Below are positions 22,403 through 29,209 of a stretch of 29,535 bases of DNA, one piece after another (the stretch's first letter is position 1; the number at the start of each line of letters is the position of its first letter). The notes beneath the pieces were generated by a model. The model did not search any database. It was given only the letters and a program-made list of their open reading frames with translations, and was not told the DNA's origin. A program made the position numbers and the translations under genes. Origin of the DNA: JBBSBR01 sp038251135 (lineage in GTDB: Bacteria; Patescibacteriota; Saccharimonadia; UBA4664); assembly GCA_038251135.1 (NCBI GenBank), contig JBBSBR010000012.1:1-29535 (forward strand). The letters run 5' to 3'.

Positions 22403-22814
22403 GACGGCATCCGCTCCGAAGATCTTCTGGCTTGGTCTGCCCTTTCTGCTTTATGCTCTGGGACGGGGTATTTACGACAGTTGGTTCATGCTTAACGACG
22501 GTGCCCATAATGGGGCAGATTCGGGATTCTTTCAGATGTTTGCAGTTGTTCCGATACTATTTCTAATTGTCCCGGTCGTTGCGCTGTTGTTTTGGCTCTT
22601 CTTTGGTAGTAGTGCCGCAATTATTACTGCTATGGTTCTAGTACCGTACGCCGGGCTGGAGCTCCTGAATCTTATGAACGCCTTGACTCACCCAAGCGTA
22701 AACCAAGTCTTTCTTACGAGCGTTATTGCAACGACTGCTCTCATTGCCACGATCGGCATGGAGGCGGTTGCATGGCGTGATCTGCGCGGTCTTAACCGAG
22801 GATTAGCGCGATGA
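22395..22814 (+). CDS. Four-helix membrane protein inside the transketolase operon
   Basis: I do not recognise this 139-residue protein. Hydrophobic segments lie at about 12-28, 46-70, 75-95 and 104-126, separated by short polar loops. The N-terminus is basic (SRTASAPK). It overlaps the transketolase N gene by eight bases and the C gene by four (ATGA), so it is translated with both. Codon usage is more A/T-rich than its neighbours (many att, ctt, tct, gtt), which hints at a different origin. Role may be unrelated to the enzyme. Confidence 0.75.
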   Translation: MSRTASAPKIFWLGLPFLLYALGRGIYDSWFMLNDGAHNGADSGFFQMFAVVPILFLIVPVVALLFWLFFGSSAAIITAMVLVPYAGLELLNLMNALTHPSVNQVFLTSVIATTALIATIGMEAVAWRDLRGLNRGLAR

Positions 22815-23803
22815 TTGACCCCGAGATGCATTTAAATCCCGATCTGCTGAGCGCGGAAGTGGCTCAGGAGCCGATTCGAGCCGGATTTGGGAGGGGGTTG
22901 CTGGCAGCCGGTCACGCCGACAAGCAGGTGGTCGCGCTCTGCGCCGATCTGACCGGCAGTACCAAGATGGATGAATTTGCCAAGAGCTACCCGGATCGAT
23001 TTGTTCAGGTTGGGATTGCCGAGCAGAACCTGGCAGCTCTGGGTTCCGGTATGGCGGCGGGCGGTAAAATTCCTTTCATCACAAGCTATGCGGCTTTCTC
23101 CCCGGGACGCAACTGGGAGCAGATCAAGACTACCATTGCTCTCAATAATGCCAACGTCAAGATCGTCGGCAGTCATGCGGGCCTCATGACCGGTGCCGAC
23201 GGTGCGACGCACCAGATGCTCGAAGACATCGGGCTGATGCGCGTGATGCCCAATATGCTGGTTGTGGTGCCGTGCGATGCGATCGAAGCCGAGAAGGCTA
23301 CTTTGGCGATTGCGGGTCATATTGGTCCGGCTTATATTCGCATTGCACGGGATAAGTCCGCCGTCGTAACCACCAAGGATACGCCCTTCTCGCTGGGAAA
23401 GGCGCAGATATTGCGGGATGGCACCGACGTTACGATCGTCGCCTGTGGAACGATGGTTCATCCGGCTCTGCTGGCGGCTGAAAAATTAGCCAGCCAAGGC
23501 GTATCCGCCGAAGTCATTAACGCAGCGGTTATCAAGCCGCTCGATACCACGACTATCATCGCTAGTGCCAAGAGGACAGGCGCCGTACTCACCATCGAAG
23601 AGGCTCAGATCAACGGAGGATTGGGCGGCGCGGTCGCCGAAACCCTGTCCGATCACCACCCGGTCCCGATGGTCCGGATGGGCGTTCATGATCGGTACGG
23701 GGAGTCCGGCACGCCGCAGGAACTCTTTGAATATTTTGGCCTTACGCCTAAGCAGATTGTGGCTCGGGCCAAGGAACTTATTAAGCGTAAAGGAATGAAT
23801 TAG
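22811..23803 (+). CDS. Transketolase, C-terminal (pyrimidine-binding) subunit
   Basis: The 330-residue subunit has the pyrimidine-binding domain with VGIAEQNLAALGSGMAA, whose Glu (residue 71) activates thiamine diphosphate. It also contains GSHAGLMTGADGATHQMLEDIGLMRVMPNM and the C-terminal transketolase_C domain (about 200-325). It pairs with the subunit at 21530 to form the complete enzyme. The related DXP synthase has the same fold but is a single chain. It starts in the four-base overlap with the membrane gene and its stop is one base from the aldolase ATG. Confidence 0.95.
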   Translation: MIDPEMHLNPDLLSAEVAQEPIRAGFGRGLLAAGHADKQVVALCADLTGSTKMDEFAKSYPDRFVQVGIAEQNLAALGSGMAAGGKIPFITSYAAFSPGRNWEQIKTTIALNNANVKIVGSHAGLMTGADGATHQMLEDIGLMRVMPNMLVVVPCDAIEAEKATLAIAGHIGPAYIRIARDKSAVVTTKDTPFSLGKAQILRDGTDVTIVACGTMVHPALLAAEKLASQGVSAEVINAAVIKPLDTTTIIASAKRTGAVLTIEEAQINGGLGGAVAETLSDHHPVPMVRMGVHDRYGESGTPQELFEYFGLTPKQIVARAKELIKRKGMN

Positions 23804-23804
23804 C

Positions 23805-24746
23805 ATGACGAATCAGGAAGCTGCCCGCCAACTTTATGCCCGCACTCGAACCGAAAAGTTTGCTCTCGGCGCATTCAATATAGACAACCAGGAGACGCTG
23901 CTGGCCGTCGTAAAAGCCGCCGCCACCAAACAATCGCCAATTCTGGTTCAGCTGTCGCAGGGAGAAGTCGATGCCATAGGTCTGCATAATGCCCGGTGTA
24001 TGGTCGATAACTACAAAGTTGAATACGGCGTCCAGATCTTCATCAATCTCGATCACTCGCCGAGCGTTGCGGCGGCGAAGGCCGGAATTGATGCCGGGTT
24101 TGAGTTTATTCATATCGACTTTTCGCAAGCCAAAAAAGATGCAACCGATGAGGAGATCATTGCGGCCACCAAGGAGGTTGTCGAGTATGCCAAGACCACC
24201 GGCGCGTTGGTCGAAAGCGAGCCGCACTACTTCGGCGGCGGGTCAAACGTCTTTACTGAAGCCTTTGACTACGAGGAGATTAAGAAGTGGTTTACTAAGC
24301 CGGATGAGGCCAAGAATTTCATCGAAGCCACGGGCATAGACACTTACGCTGTGGCCATCGGAAACCTTCATGGTACCTATCCCGTTCCCAAGATGCTCGA
24401 TCTGCCGCTCCTGGAAGAGATCGTGGCCGCTAGTCCGTCGACAGCTCACTTTAGTCTGCACGGAGGTTCGGGGACGCCGGACGACCAGTTCCGAGGCGCC
24501 GTCGAGCGAGGAATTTCCAAAATCAATATTAACTCCGACCTGCGCAAAGCCTTCCGGAATACTCTCGAATCAGTCTTGGCTGCCAACCCGAAGGAGTATG
24601 CGGTAGTCAAGCTGATGGGAGAGGTCATTTCGGCGGTCCAGGCCGTTGCCGAAGCCAAGATCGAGAGTTTTGGTTCCGCCGGCAAGAGCGACCGGGTAGC
24701 CAATTCGGCTGCTACCGGTCCCATCGACGAAGACGCATTTAACTAG
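23805..24746 (+). CDS. fba: Fructose-bisphosphate aldolase class II
   Basis: The 313-residue zinc-dependent aldolase cleaves fructose 1,6-bisphosphate into dihydroxyacetone phosphate and glyceraldehyde 3-phosphate, or makes it in the reverse direction. The first metal ligand and catalytic Asp are in NLDHS (Asp 83, His 84). Further metal His are in GNLHGTY (His 189) and SLHGGSG (His 219), and the phosphate loop is NINSDLRKAF (241-250). The usual LDHG is LDHS and VEAELG is VESEPHYFGG, so it belongs to a variant branch. It is the last gene of the transketolase operon and is followed by a series of hairpins. Confidence 0.95.
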   Translation: MTNQEAARQLYARTRTEKFALGAFNIDNQETLLAVVKAAATKQSPILVQLSQGEVDAIGLHNARCMVDNYKVEYGVQIFINLDHSPSVAAAKAGIDAGFEFIHIDFSQAKKDATDEEIIAATKEVVEYAKTTGALVESEPHYFGGGSNVFTEAFDYEEIKKWFTKPDEAKNFIEATGIDTYAVAIGNLHGTYPVPKMLDLPLLEEIVAASPSTAHFSLHGGSGTPDDQFRGAVERGISKININSDLRKAFRNTLESVLAANPKEYAVVKLMGEVISAVQAVAEAKIESFGSAGKSDRVANSAATGPIDEDAFN

Positions 24747-24762
24747 CCGATTGGGCATAAAA

Positions 24763-24780
24763 ATCCGCCGTTTGGCGGAT
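24763..24780. terminator. Hairpin ATCCGCC/GGCGGAT after fba
   Basis: A 7-bp stem with a GTTT loop, 17 bases after the fba stop. On the minus strand it is followed by TTTTTATG, giving a proper intrinsic terminator in that direction. On the plus strand the tail is AT-rich but has no T run. Confidence 0.7.
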
Positions 24781-24797
24781 AAATGTGAATACTAAAA

Positions 24798-24819
24798 AGA
24801 ACCGTCGGAAGACGGTTCT
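24798..24819 (-). terminator. Intrinsic terminator AGAACCGTC/GACGGTTCT
   Basis: A perfect 9-bp stem with a GGAA loop. On the minus strand the second arm runs into TTTTTAGT, a good U tract, so it ends transcripts of the secreted-protein gene at 24910. Confidence 0.8.
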
Positions 24820-24858
24820 GTGGAAATAATATCAGGTTGATCCCAGACAATGGGAGGG

Positions 24859-24905
24859 GTGTCGGCCCCGAAAGTCCGCATTGCTGCGTCTTTCGGGGCC
24901 GACAC
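24859..24905. terminator. Long GC-rich hairpin at the 3' end of the secreted-protein gene
   Basis: A 16-bp perfect stem (24859-24874 with 24890-24905) carries an extra CGCA/TGCG helix in its loop. It begins five bases after the minus-strand stop. No T run follows on either side, so it may act as an RNA stabiliser or as a part of the three-hairpin terminator block. Confidence 0.7.
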
Positions 24906-24909
24906 AGGG

Positions 24910-25428
24910 TCAGCTGGCGCCGGGGTTCGGCATAACCTGCGCGTAGCGCAGGTCGCGGTAGGAGATGAACACGTAGTTCACCTTCCCGAACACGATCCGG
25001 CCGTTGTGAACGAACCGCGGGAGGTTCGTTGCGTAGATTGTACCGGTCTTTGTTAGAAACGACACCGATGCGATTTGCATCTTGTCGTAGGGGTCGGAAA
25101 CCGACACCAGCCCGGCCGTAAAGCTAGCAACGCTAGCGGTGGACCATGAGTACGCCAGGCCCGTTCGGGTCTGGTGGACTACGAAGGCCACCGCATGGTT
25201 GGCGGTCAGTACCGTACAGCCGTTGGCGTCTAACGTCACCACAGTGGCGACGGGCTTGCGGCCCGGCGCCCAACTGAGGGTGGCGTCGCCGGGGCTGCCG
25301 ATGTCGGCCGTCCCGGCGGGGCAGTTGGTCGGTCCGCCGGTACCGCCGGCGTTGGCGCTGGTGAGTACGCCGCCGAGGACGGCGAAGACTGCCAGTAGCA
25401 CGACGATGATGCGGGTACGGAGCGACAT
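24910..25428 (-). CDS. Hypothetical secreted protein (172 aa)
   Basis: The protein begins MSLRTRIIVVLLAVFAVLGG, with a cleavage-site pattern ANA at about residues 25-27, predicting export. The mature part has about 145 residues rich in Thr, Val, Ser and Ala, and two cysteines (NCPAG and NGCTV) that could form a disulphide. The strand-rich second half looks like a beta-sandwich. No family is recognised. The frame stays open 56 codons upstream, but that region contains the promoter. A GAGAAGGGC ribosome binding site supports the ATG at 25428. GC-rich codon use sets it apart somewhat. Confidence 0.75.
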   Translation of the reverse strand: MSLRTRIIVVLLAVFAVLGGVLTSANAGGTGGPTNCPAGTADIGSPGDATLSWAPGRKPVATVVTLDANGCTVLTANHAVAFVVHQTRTGLAYSWSTASVASFTAGLVSVSDPYDKMQIASVSFLTKTGTIYATNLPRFVHNGRIVFGKVNYVFISYRDLRYAQVMPNPGAS

Positions 25429-25495
25429 AATATGCCCTTCTCTCTGTGATGTCTGGGAGCGGTCTGCGGGAGGGGATTCTCGCAGAACGTAATAC

Positions 25496-25524
25496 ATATT
25501 AACATAAGTGATATAAAATGTCAA
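25496..25524 (-). promoter_or_regulatory. Promoter TTGACA-17-TAATAT of the secreted protein
   Basis: On the minus strand TTGACA (25519-25524) and TAATAT (25496-25501) are exactly 17 bases apart, nearly consensus. The predicted start near 25489 leaves a leader of about 60 bases. The same hexamers and spacing occur before the secreted protein at 29210. Confidence 0.8.
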
Positions 25525-25567
25525 CAAGCTGGGGATACCCCGGCGGTAACAACTGCGAATTATTAAC

Positions 25568-25596
25568 TTCCAGACGACAAGCATTACTGGTATCAT
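25568..25596 (+). promoter_or_regulatory. Candidate promoter with TATCAT -10 for the PfkB kinase gene
   Basis: TATCAT (25591-25596) lies 9 bases before the ATG at 25606. The -35 (TTCCAG at 17 bases) is weak. No Shine-Dalgarno is present. Confidence 0.3.
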
Positions 25597-25605
25597 TGAC
25601 AGTAT

Positions 25606-26577
25606 ATGAGTACAAACCCTGCAAAAATTCTAACTTTCGGTGCGGCCGCCCAAGACGTCTATCTGACCGGCAAAGCTCTGCACGCGCGGCGCGATGTACG
25701 CAGCCGTGACTATGTGGAGCAATTCCCGCTTGGCAGCAAGATCGATATTGAGAAGGTCTACTTTGAGACCGGCGGCGGCGCCACGAACGGCGCCGTGACG
25801 TTTGCCCGGCAGGGACTGAAGGTCGGCTACGTGGGTAAGATCGGCCACGATCCGGCCGGTACGGAAGTGTTGCACGTTCTGCGCAAAGAAGGCGTCCATG
25901 TTGATCGGGTCGTAACCGATCCGCGCCTCACGACCGGGTATTCGGTGATCCTGCTTTCACCGACCGGAGAACGCACGATCTTGAGCCATCGGGGGGCTTC
26001 GCACAGTCTCAAAGCCAAAGATATTGCCATCCGTACACTGGACGCCGATTGGTTCTACATTACGTCGTTGGCCGGCAACTTTGACCTACTGTCCCGCCTG
26101 CTCAAGCACGCCAATACCCGTGGTATTAAGGTAGCCATCGATCCCGGAGCGGCCGAGCTCGATCAGGCAAAGAAGCTCAAGAGTCTGCTGCCACTGATTA
26201 CCGTGCTCAAAGCCAATGCGGAGGAGTTGTCGCGCATCTTTGGCGGCATCAACGTGCGCGAGACGGTCAGCCGGGCGGCCAGCCATTGCGAATACGTCGT
26301 CGGTACCGACGGCGCCGCCGGGGCGTATGCGGCTCATGAGGGCAGATTCTACCAGGTCGGGCAGTATCAGAAAGTGAAGGCCCTGGACCGTACCGGAGCC
26401 GGGGACGCTTTCGGATCCGGCTTTATTGCCGGTCTGGCCAAGGGCCTGGTCATCGAGGACGCGCTCACATTGGCCAGTGCCAACGCGACCAGCGTCGTGA
26501 CGCAGATCGGAGCAAAGCCCGGAATTTTGAAGACCGACCGGTTGAAGCGAATGAAGATGAAGGTAGGGAATTTATGA
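25606..26577 (+). CDS. PfkB family sugar kinase
   Basis: The 323-residue kinase has the ribokinase fold: an N-terminal FGAAAQDVYL strand, the substrate region GGGATNGAVTFARQGLKVGYVGKIG (PfkB signature 1) and signature 2 DRTGAGDAFGSGFIAGL at about 261-277, where Asp 267 is the catalytic base. It phosphorylates a sugar or nucleoside with ATP; ribokinase, fructose-1-phosphate kinase and adenosine kinase are all possible. Its last four bases overlap the start of the next gene (ATGA), and a SLOG gene follows, so the three are one transcription unit. Confidence 0.92.
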   Translation: MSTNPAKILTFGAAAQDVYLTGKALHARRDVRSRDYVEQFPLGSKIDIEKVYFETGGGATNGAVTFARQGLKVGYVGKIGHDPAGTEVLHVLRKEGVHVDRVVTDPRLTTGYSVILLSPTGERTILSHRGASHSLKAKDIAIRTLDADWFYITSLAGNFDLLSRLLKHANTRGIKVAIDPGAAELDQAKKLKSLLPLITVLKANAEELSRIFGGINVRETVSRAASHCEYVVGTDGAAGAYAAHEGRFYQVGQYQKVKALDRTGAGDAFGSGFIAGLAKGLVIEDALTLASANATSVVTQIGAKPGILKTDRLKRMKMKVGNL

Positions 26578-27812
26578 GTACCATCGGCAGATTATTGCAG
26601 GCCAAGGAGCCATTATTTGACCATACACTGCATCAGCTGGAGCTCATTACGGCCCAAAAGGGCATTGATGCCAAGTTGGCAGCGGAGATTGCCGAGAAGG
26701 CTGCCGATCGCATTCATCGTCTGGGATTGCACACGTCCGTCACCGGTCCCGATCTCTATGCGGCCCTCATCGAGCGCGCCAAGGCCGATGATCTGCACCT
26801 GGCGGCATCAATCGGCGGTACGGATGCCGGCGATCTGCACGAGATGATTCCGCTCATCGTGAAGGCGGCCGAAAATGCTCCCTTGCCGAAGGACGGATGG
26901 TTTCTCAAGGAATCCAAAGCCCGCGAAATGCTCAAGGCCACGCCGCCCGAAGCCGTCATGGAGCGTCTGGGGTATCATCTGGTGAGCCATCTGCTCGAAC
27001 AAGAGAATATTTACGAACTCTTCCTAGCCTTGCGGTTTGCCGAGTCGCCCGATTGGCTGAACGCCTTCGACGCCCATTATCGCACCCTCACCCCGGAGGA
27101 CTTTGAGACTCGAACCATCCGCATCGTGCCGTTCGACCGCGCCAAGTGGGGCGATATTGCGGTCCACTTCATCGAGAAGAAGCGCCACAACATCACGCAT
27201 TCCAAGGAGATGGGCGCCATCGCGGTCATGCCTATGATGGAGGATCGCATGGAGGGGGTCACGCTCAAGGTTTTGCCTTTGCTGTGCCATTATTACAATG
27301 AGATTCGATTGTATAGTTCATTTTTTAAACTCATGCGCACCAAGAAGGATTTCGGGCATATTGTAGCCGATACGCTCATCGCCGATCCGGCTCATGTGAA
27401 ATTGGTCGACAAGGGTCACATTCACTGGCGAGTTATCCAGCGCTACTTCGGCAAGCTCACCAACGAGAATCACCCTGAGATTTTTGAACCGCATGTCCAA
27501 CCGGAAGACCTGCACTGGCGCCGGGCGGAGGAGATTCTCTACGAAATCGATCCCGAACTTGAGTTCTGGAACGAGATGGACTACGTAGCCGTACTCAAAG
27601 GTAACGATGCGGTAACCTTTAACCTTATGGATATCAGTCTCGGCTTCTCGAACGCCATCGACTTTGAGGATCGGTATCTTTACCATTTTCGCGAAGCCCT
27701 CTGGAACGAAGTCTTTGCGCGCTATTTGGGTGAGAAAGTACTCGAAGACCAGCTGCTGATTAAGCTGGATAACGCTATTATCAAGCCCGAGTTGTTGGCG
27801 GAGCGACCTTAG
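26574..27812 (+). CDS. Unrecognised 412-aa soluble protein, coupled to the PfkB kinase
   Basis: No family was recognised. The protein is acidic and mostly helical, with no signal peptide or membrane helix. The N-terminal third (about 1-110) is helical with many Ala/Lys/Glu. A His/Glu/Asp-rich middle follows, including HFIEKKRHNITHSKEMG at about 199-215 and PMMEDRMEGVTLKVLPLLCHYYNEIRLY after it. Late segments are LHWRRAEEILYEIDPELEFWNEMDYVAVL and FEDRYLYHFREALWNEVFARYLGE. Conserved-looking acid and histidine clusters suggest an enzyme, possibly metal-dependent. It starts in a four-base overlap with the kinase and stops two bases before the SLOG gene. Confidence 0.8.
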   Translation: MSTIGRLLQAKEPLFDHTLHQLELITAQKGIDAKLAAEIAEKAADRIHRLGLHTSVTGPDLYAALIERAKADDLHLAASIGGTDAGDLHEMIPLIVKAAENAPLPKDGWFLKESKAREMLKATPPEAVMERLGYHLVSHLLEQENIYELFLALRFAESPDWLNAFDAHYRTLTPEDFETRTIRIVPFDRAKWGDIAVHFIEKKRHNITHSKEMGAIAVMPMMEDRMEGVTLKVLPLLCHYYNEIRLYSSFFKLMRTKKDFGHIVADTLIADPAHVKLVDKGHIHWRVIQRYFGKLTNENHPEIFEPHVQPEDLHWRRAEEILYEIDPELEFWNEMDYVAVLKGNDAVTFNLMDISLGFSNAIDFEDRYLYHFREALWNEVFARYLGEKVLEDQLLIKLDNAIIKPELLAERP

Positions 27813-27814
27813 CC

Positions 27815-28396
27815 ATGGCAAAACCCAAAATTCAATTTCAAATTTGTGTCTCCGGAGCGGCCAGAGGCGAATCAGTCGTAATCGGCAAGAACCTGGCCGC
27901 CGCCGTCGGCCGAGAGATCGCCGTCCGCGGCCACATCACGCTCACCGGAGCGACTCGCGGCTTGCCCTACGATGCGGCCAGGGCAGCCCAGAAGGCCGGC
28001 GGTATCTCGGTCGGCTTTTCTCCCGCCGCGTCGCGCATCTCCCATGTGAAGAAGTACCGTTTGCCGCTCGACGCGTTCGATACCGTGCTCTTTACCGGTT
28101 TCGAGTACACAGGGCGCAACCTCCTGCTCATCCGATCCAGCGACGCGGTAGTGATGGTGGGCGGCCGGATCGGTACGCTCAATGAGCTCACAATTGCTAT
28201 CGAAGAGCGCAAGCCGATTGGCGTACTCCTAGGTTCGGGCGGCATGACGGTCGAAGTCGAACACGTTCTGCGCGCAGCCAAGCGTGCACGCACCGGTATA
28301 ATCTTCGGTCACGACGCAGCAGCTTTGGTCGACGAACTCATCGATATTATCAAAGAAAAATCGAAGAAATTATCCGACCTGACCGAAGAAGTCTGA
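27815..28396 (+). CDS. SLOG/LOG-like nucleotide-binding protein
   Basis: The 193-residue Rossmann-type protein has an N-terminal ICVSGAARGES glycine loop, a second GATRGLPYDAA segment and the family signature GGRIGTLNEL at 116-125, close to the PGGxGTxxE of LOG phosphoribohydrolases. The Glu needed for catalysis in LOG is present. In related proteins this fold cleaves ribosyl-nucleotide bonds or senses nucleotides. Here it is coupled to a PfkB kinase and an unknown protein, so a role in ribose or nucleotide metabolism is inferred. Its ATG is two bases after the upstream stop. Confidence 0.88.
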   Translation: MAKPKIQFQICVSGAARGESVVIGKNLAAAVGREIAVRGHITLTGATRGLPYDAARAAQKAGGISVGFSPAASRISHVKKYRLPLDAFDTVLFTGFEYTGRNLLLIRSSDAVVMVGGRIGTLNELTIAIEERKPIGVLLGSGGMTVEVEHVLRAAKRARTGIIFGHDAAALVDELIDIIKEKSKKLSDLTEEV

Positions 28397-28428
28397 TTTA
28401 TACATGATAAATAATCAACGAGCCGACA

Positions 28429-29055
28429 ATGAAGAAGTTATCTGAACATAAACGTTGGGTGCTGGCCGGCGGGGCTCTAGCGGCCATTATAGTCTGGGCA
28501 GTCTTGATCCGCGCCCTCGACACCTCGCCGATCGACTCCTTTATCCGCTGCGCCGCTGCCGGCAACCCGGTGTCCGAGACCAATCCGCCGACCTGTTCGG
28601 AAGGTGGCAGGTATTATGTAGGGCCGGATGCCGCGCCTGAAGTCTCCAGCGAGCCTATGGTAAGCCTGCCGTTTCAGATTTTGGTCGACGGCGATTCGGG
28701 CGGCCACTTTCCCCGAAGCTCCCAACTCATCAACGATGAAAGTTCATGGGAAGAGTTTTGGAGCTGGATTCATAACAGTAAATCAGCGGTTCCGCCGCTT
28801 ATCCCGGTAGATTTTGCCAAAAACAGCGTAATCGCGATTAGCGAAGGCCGTGAGCAGACCAACGGGTATGAGTACAAAATTACCAATGTATCGGTCAGTA
28901 AGACCAGGACCGTGGTTGATATCCGCGAATCGATCCCGACCATCACCTGCAAGGTGGCCAATATTCGGACGAATCGTTACTACATCGTCCGCACCGATAA
29001 AGTCCAGGAGCCCATTTCGTATCGCATTTCGAGCGAACGCCGTAAGTGCTCGTGA
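28429..29055 (+). CDS. Membrane-anchored PrcB-like protein with a Cys-rich N-terminal motif
   Basis: The 208-residue protein has an N-terminal helix (about 10-28) as anchor. A short exported module, FIRCAAAGNPVSETNPPTCS, follows at about 38-57, with Cys spaced for a disulphide; I recall such modules from other CPR secreted proteins. The C-terminal domain (about 80-205) matches the PrcB_C pattern: WEEFWSWIH, PVDFAKNSVIAISEGREQTNGYEYKITNVSV and a late YYIVRTDK. PrcB is a partner of the PrtP protease complex in Treponema. No protease gene is adjacent, so function is inferred only. No good ribosome binding site is visible. Confidence 0.8.
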   Translation: MKKLSEHKRWVLAGGALAAIIVWAVLIRALDTSPIDSFIRCAAAGNPVSETNPPTCSEGGRYYVGPDAAPEVSSEPMVSLPFQILVDGDSGGHFPRSSQLINDESSWEEFWSWIHNSKSAVPPLIPVDFAKNSVIAISEGREQTNGYEYKITNVSVSKTRTVVDIRESIPTITCKVANIRTNRYYIVRTDKVQEPISYRISSERRKCS

Positions 29056-29089
29056 GCCGGTCGCAGGCTGCATCCGAGCCGTTAAAGTA

Positions 29090-29118
29090 TTGACAAATAC
29101 ATGAAAATGTAGTAATAT
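29090..29118 (+). promoter_or_regulatory. Promoter TTGACA-17-TAATAT of the repeat protein
   Basis: TTGACA (29090-29095) and TAATAT (29113-29118) are separated by 17 bases. A leader of about 85 bases follows, with two TGTGGTTG copies, a pyrimidine-rich stretch and a CCTC/GAGG pairing that could cover the Shine-Dalgarno sequence. Confidence 0.8.
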
Positions 29119-29209
29119 GCTGTGGTTGCTTGAATAGCCCTTGTGGTTGTCTCACGCGGCTGTTCATTCACAACCTTCCCTCGCCCCCTCAATCCTCTTA
29201 GGAGGAGAT

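Noticed and set aside
21530..23803. Transketolase split as a sequencing frameshift
   Set aside because: The two halves end and start at the domain boundary, each has its own start, and an intact gene lies between them. Split transketolases are known in many prokaryotes.
25429..25596. Extended start for the minus-strand secreted protein
   Set aside because: The upstream 56 codons cover the TTGACA/TAATAT promoter, and the ATG at 25428 has a good ribosome binding site and a proper signal peptide.
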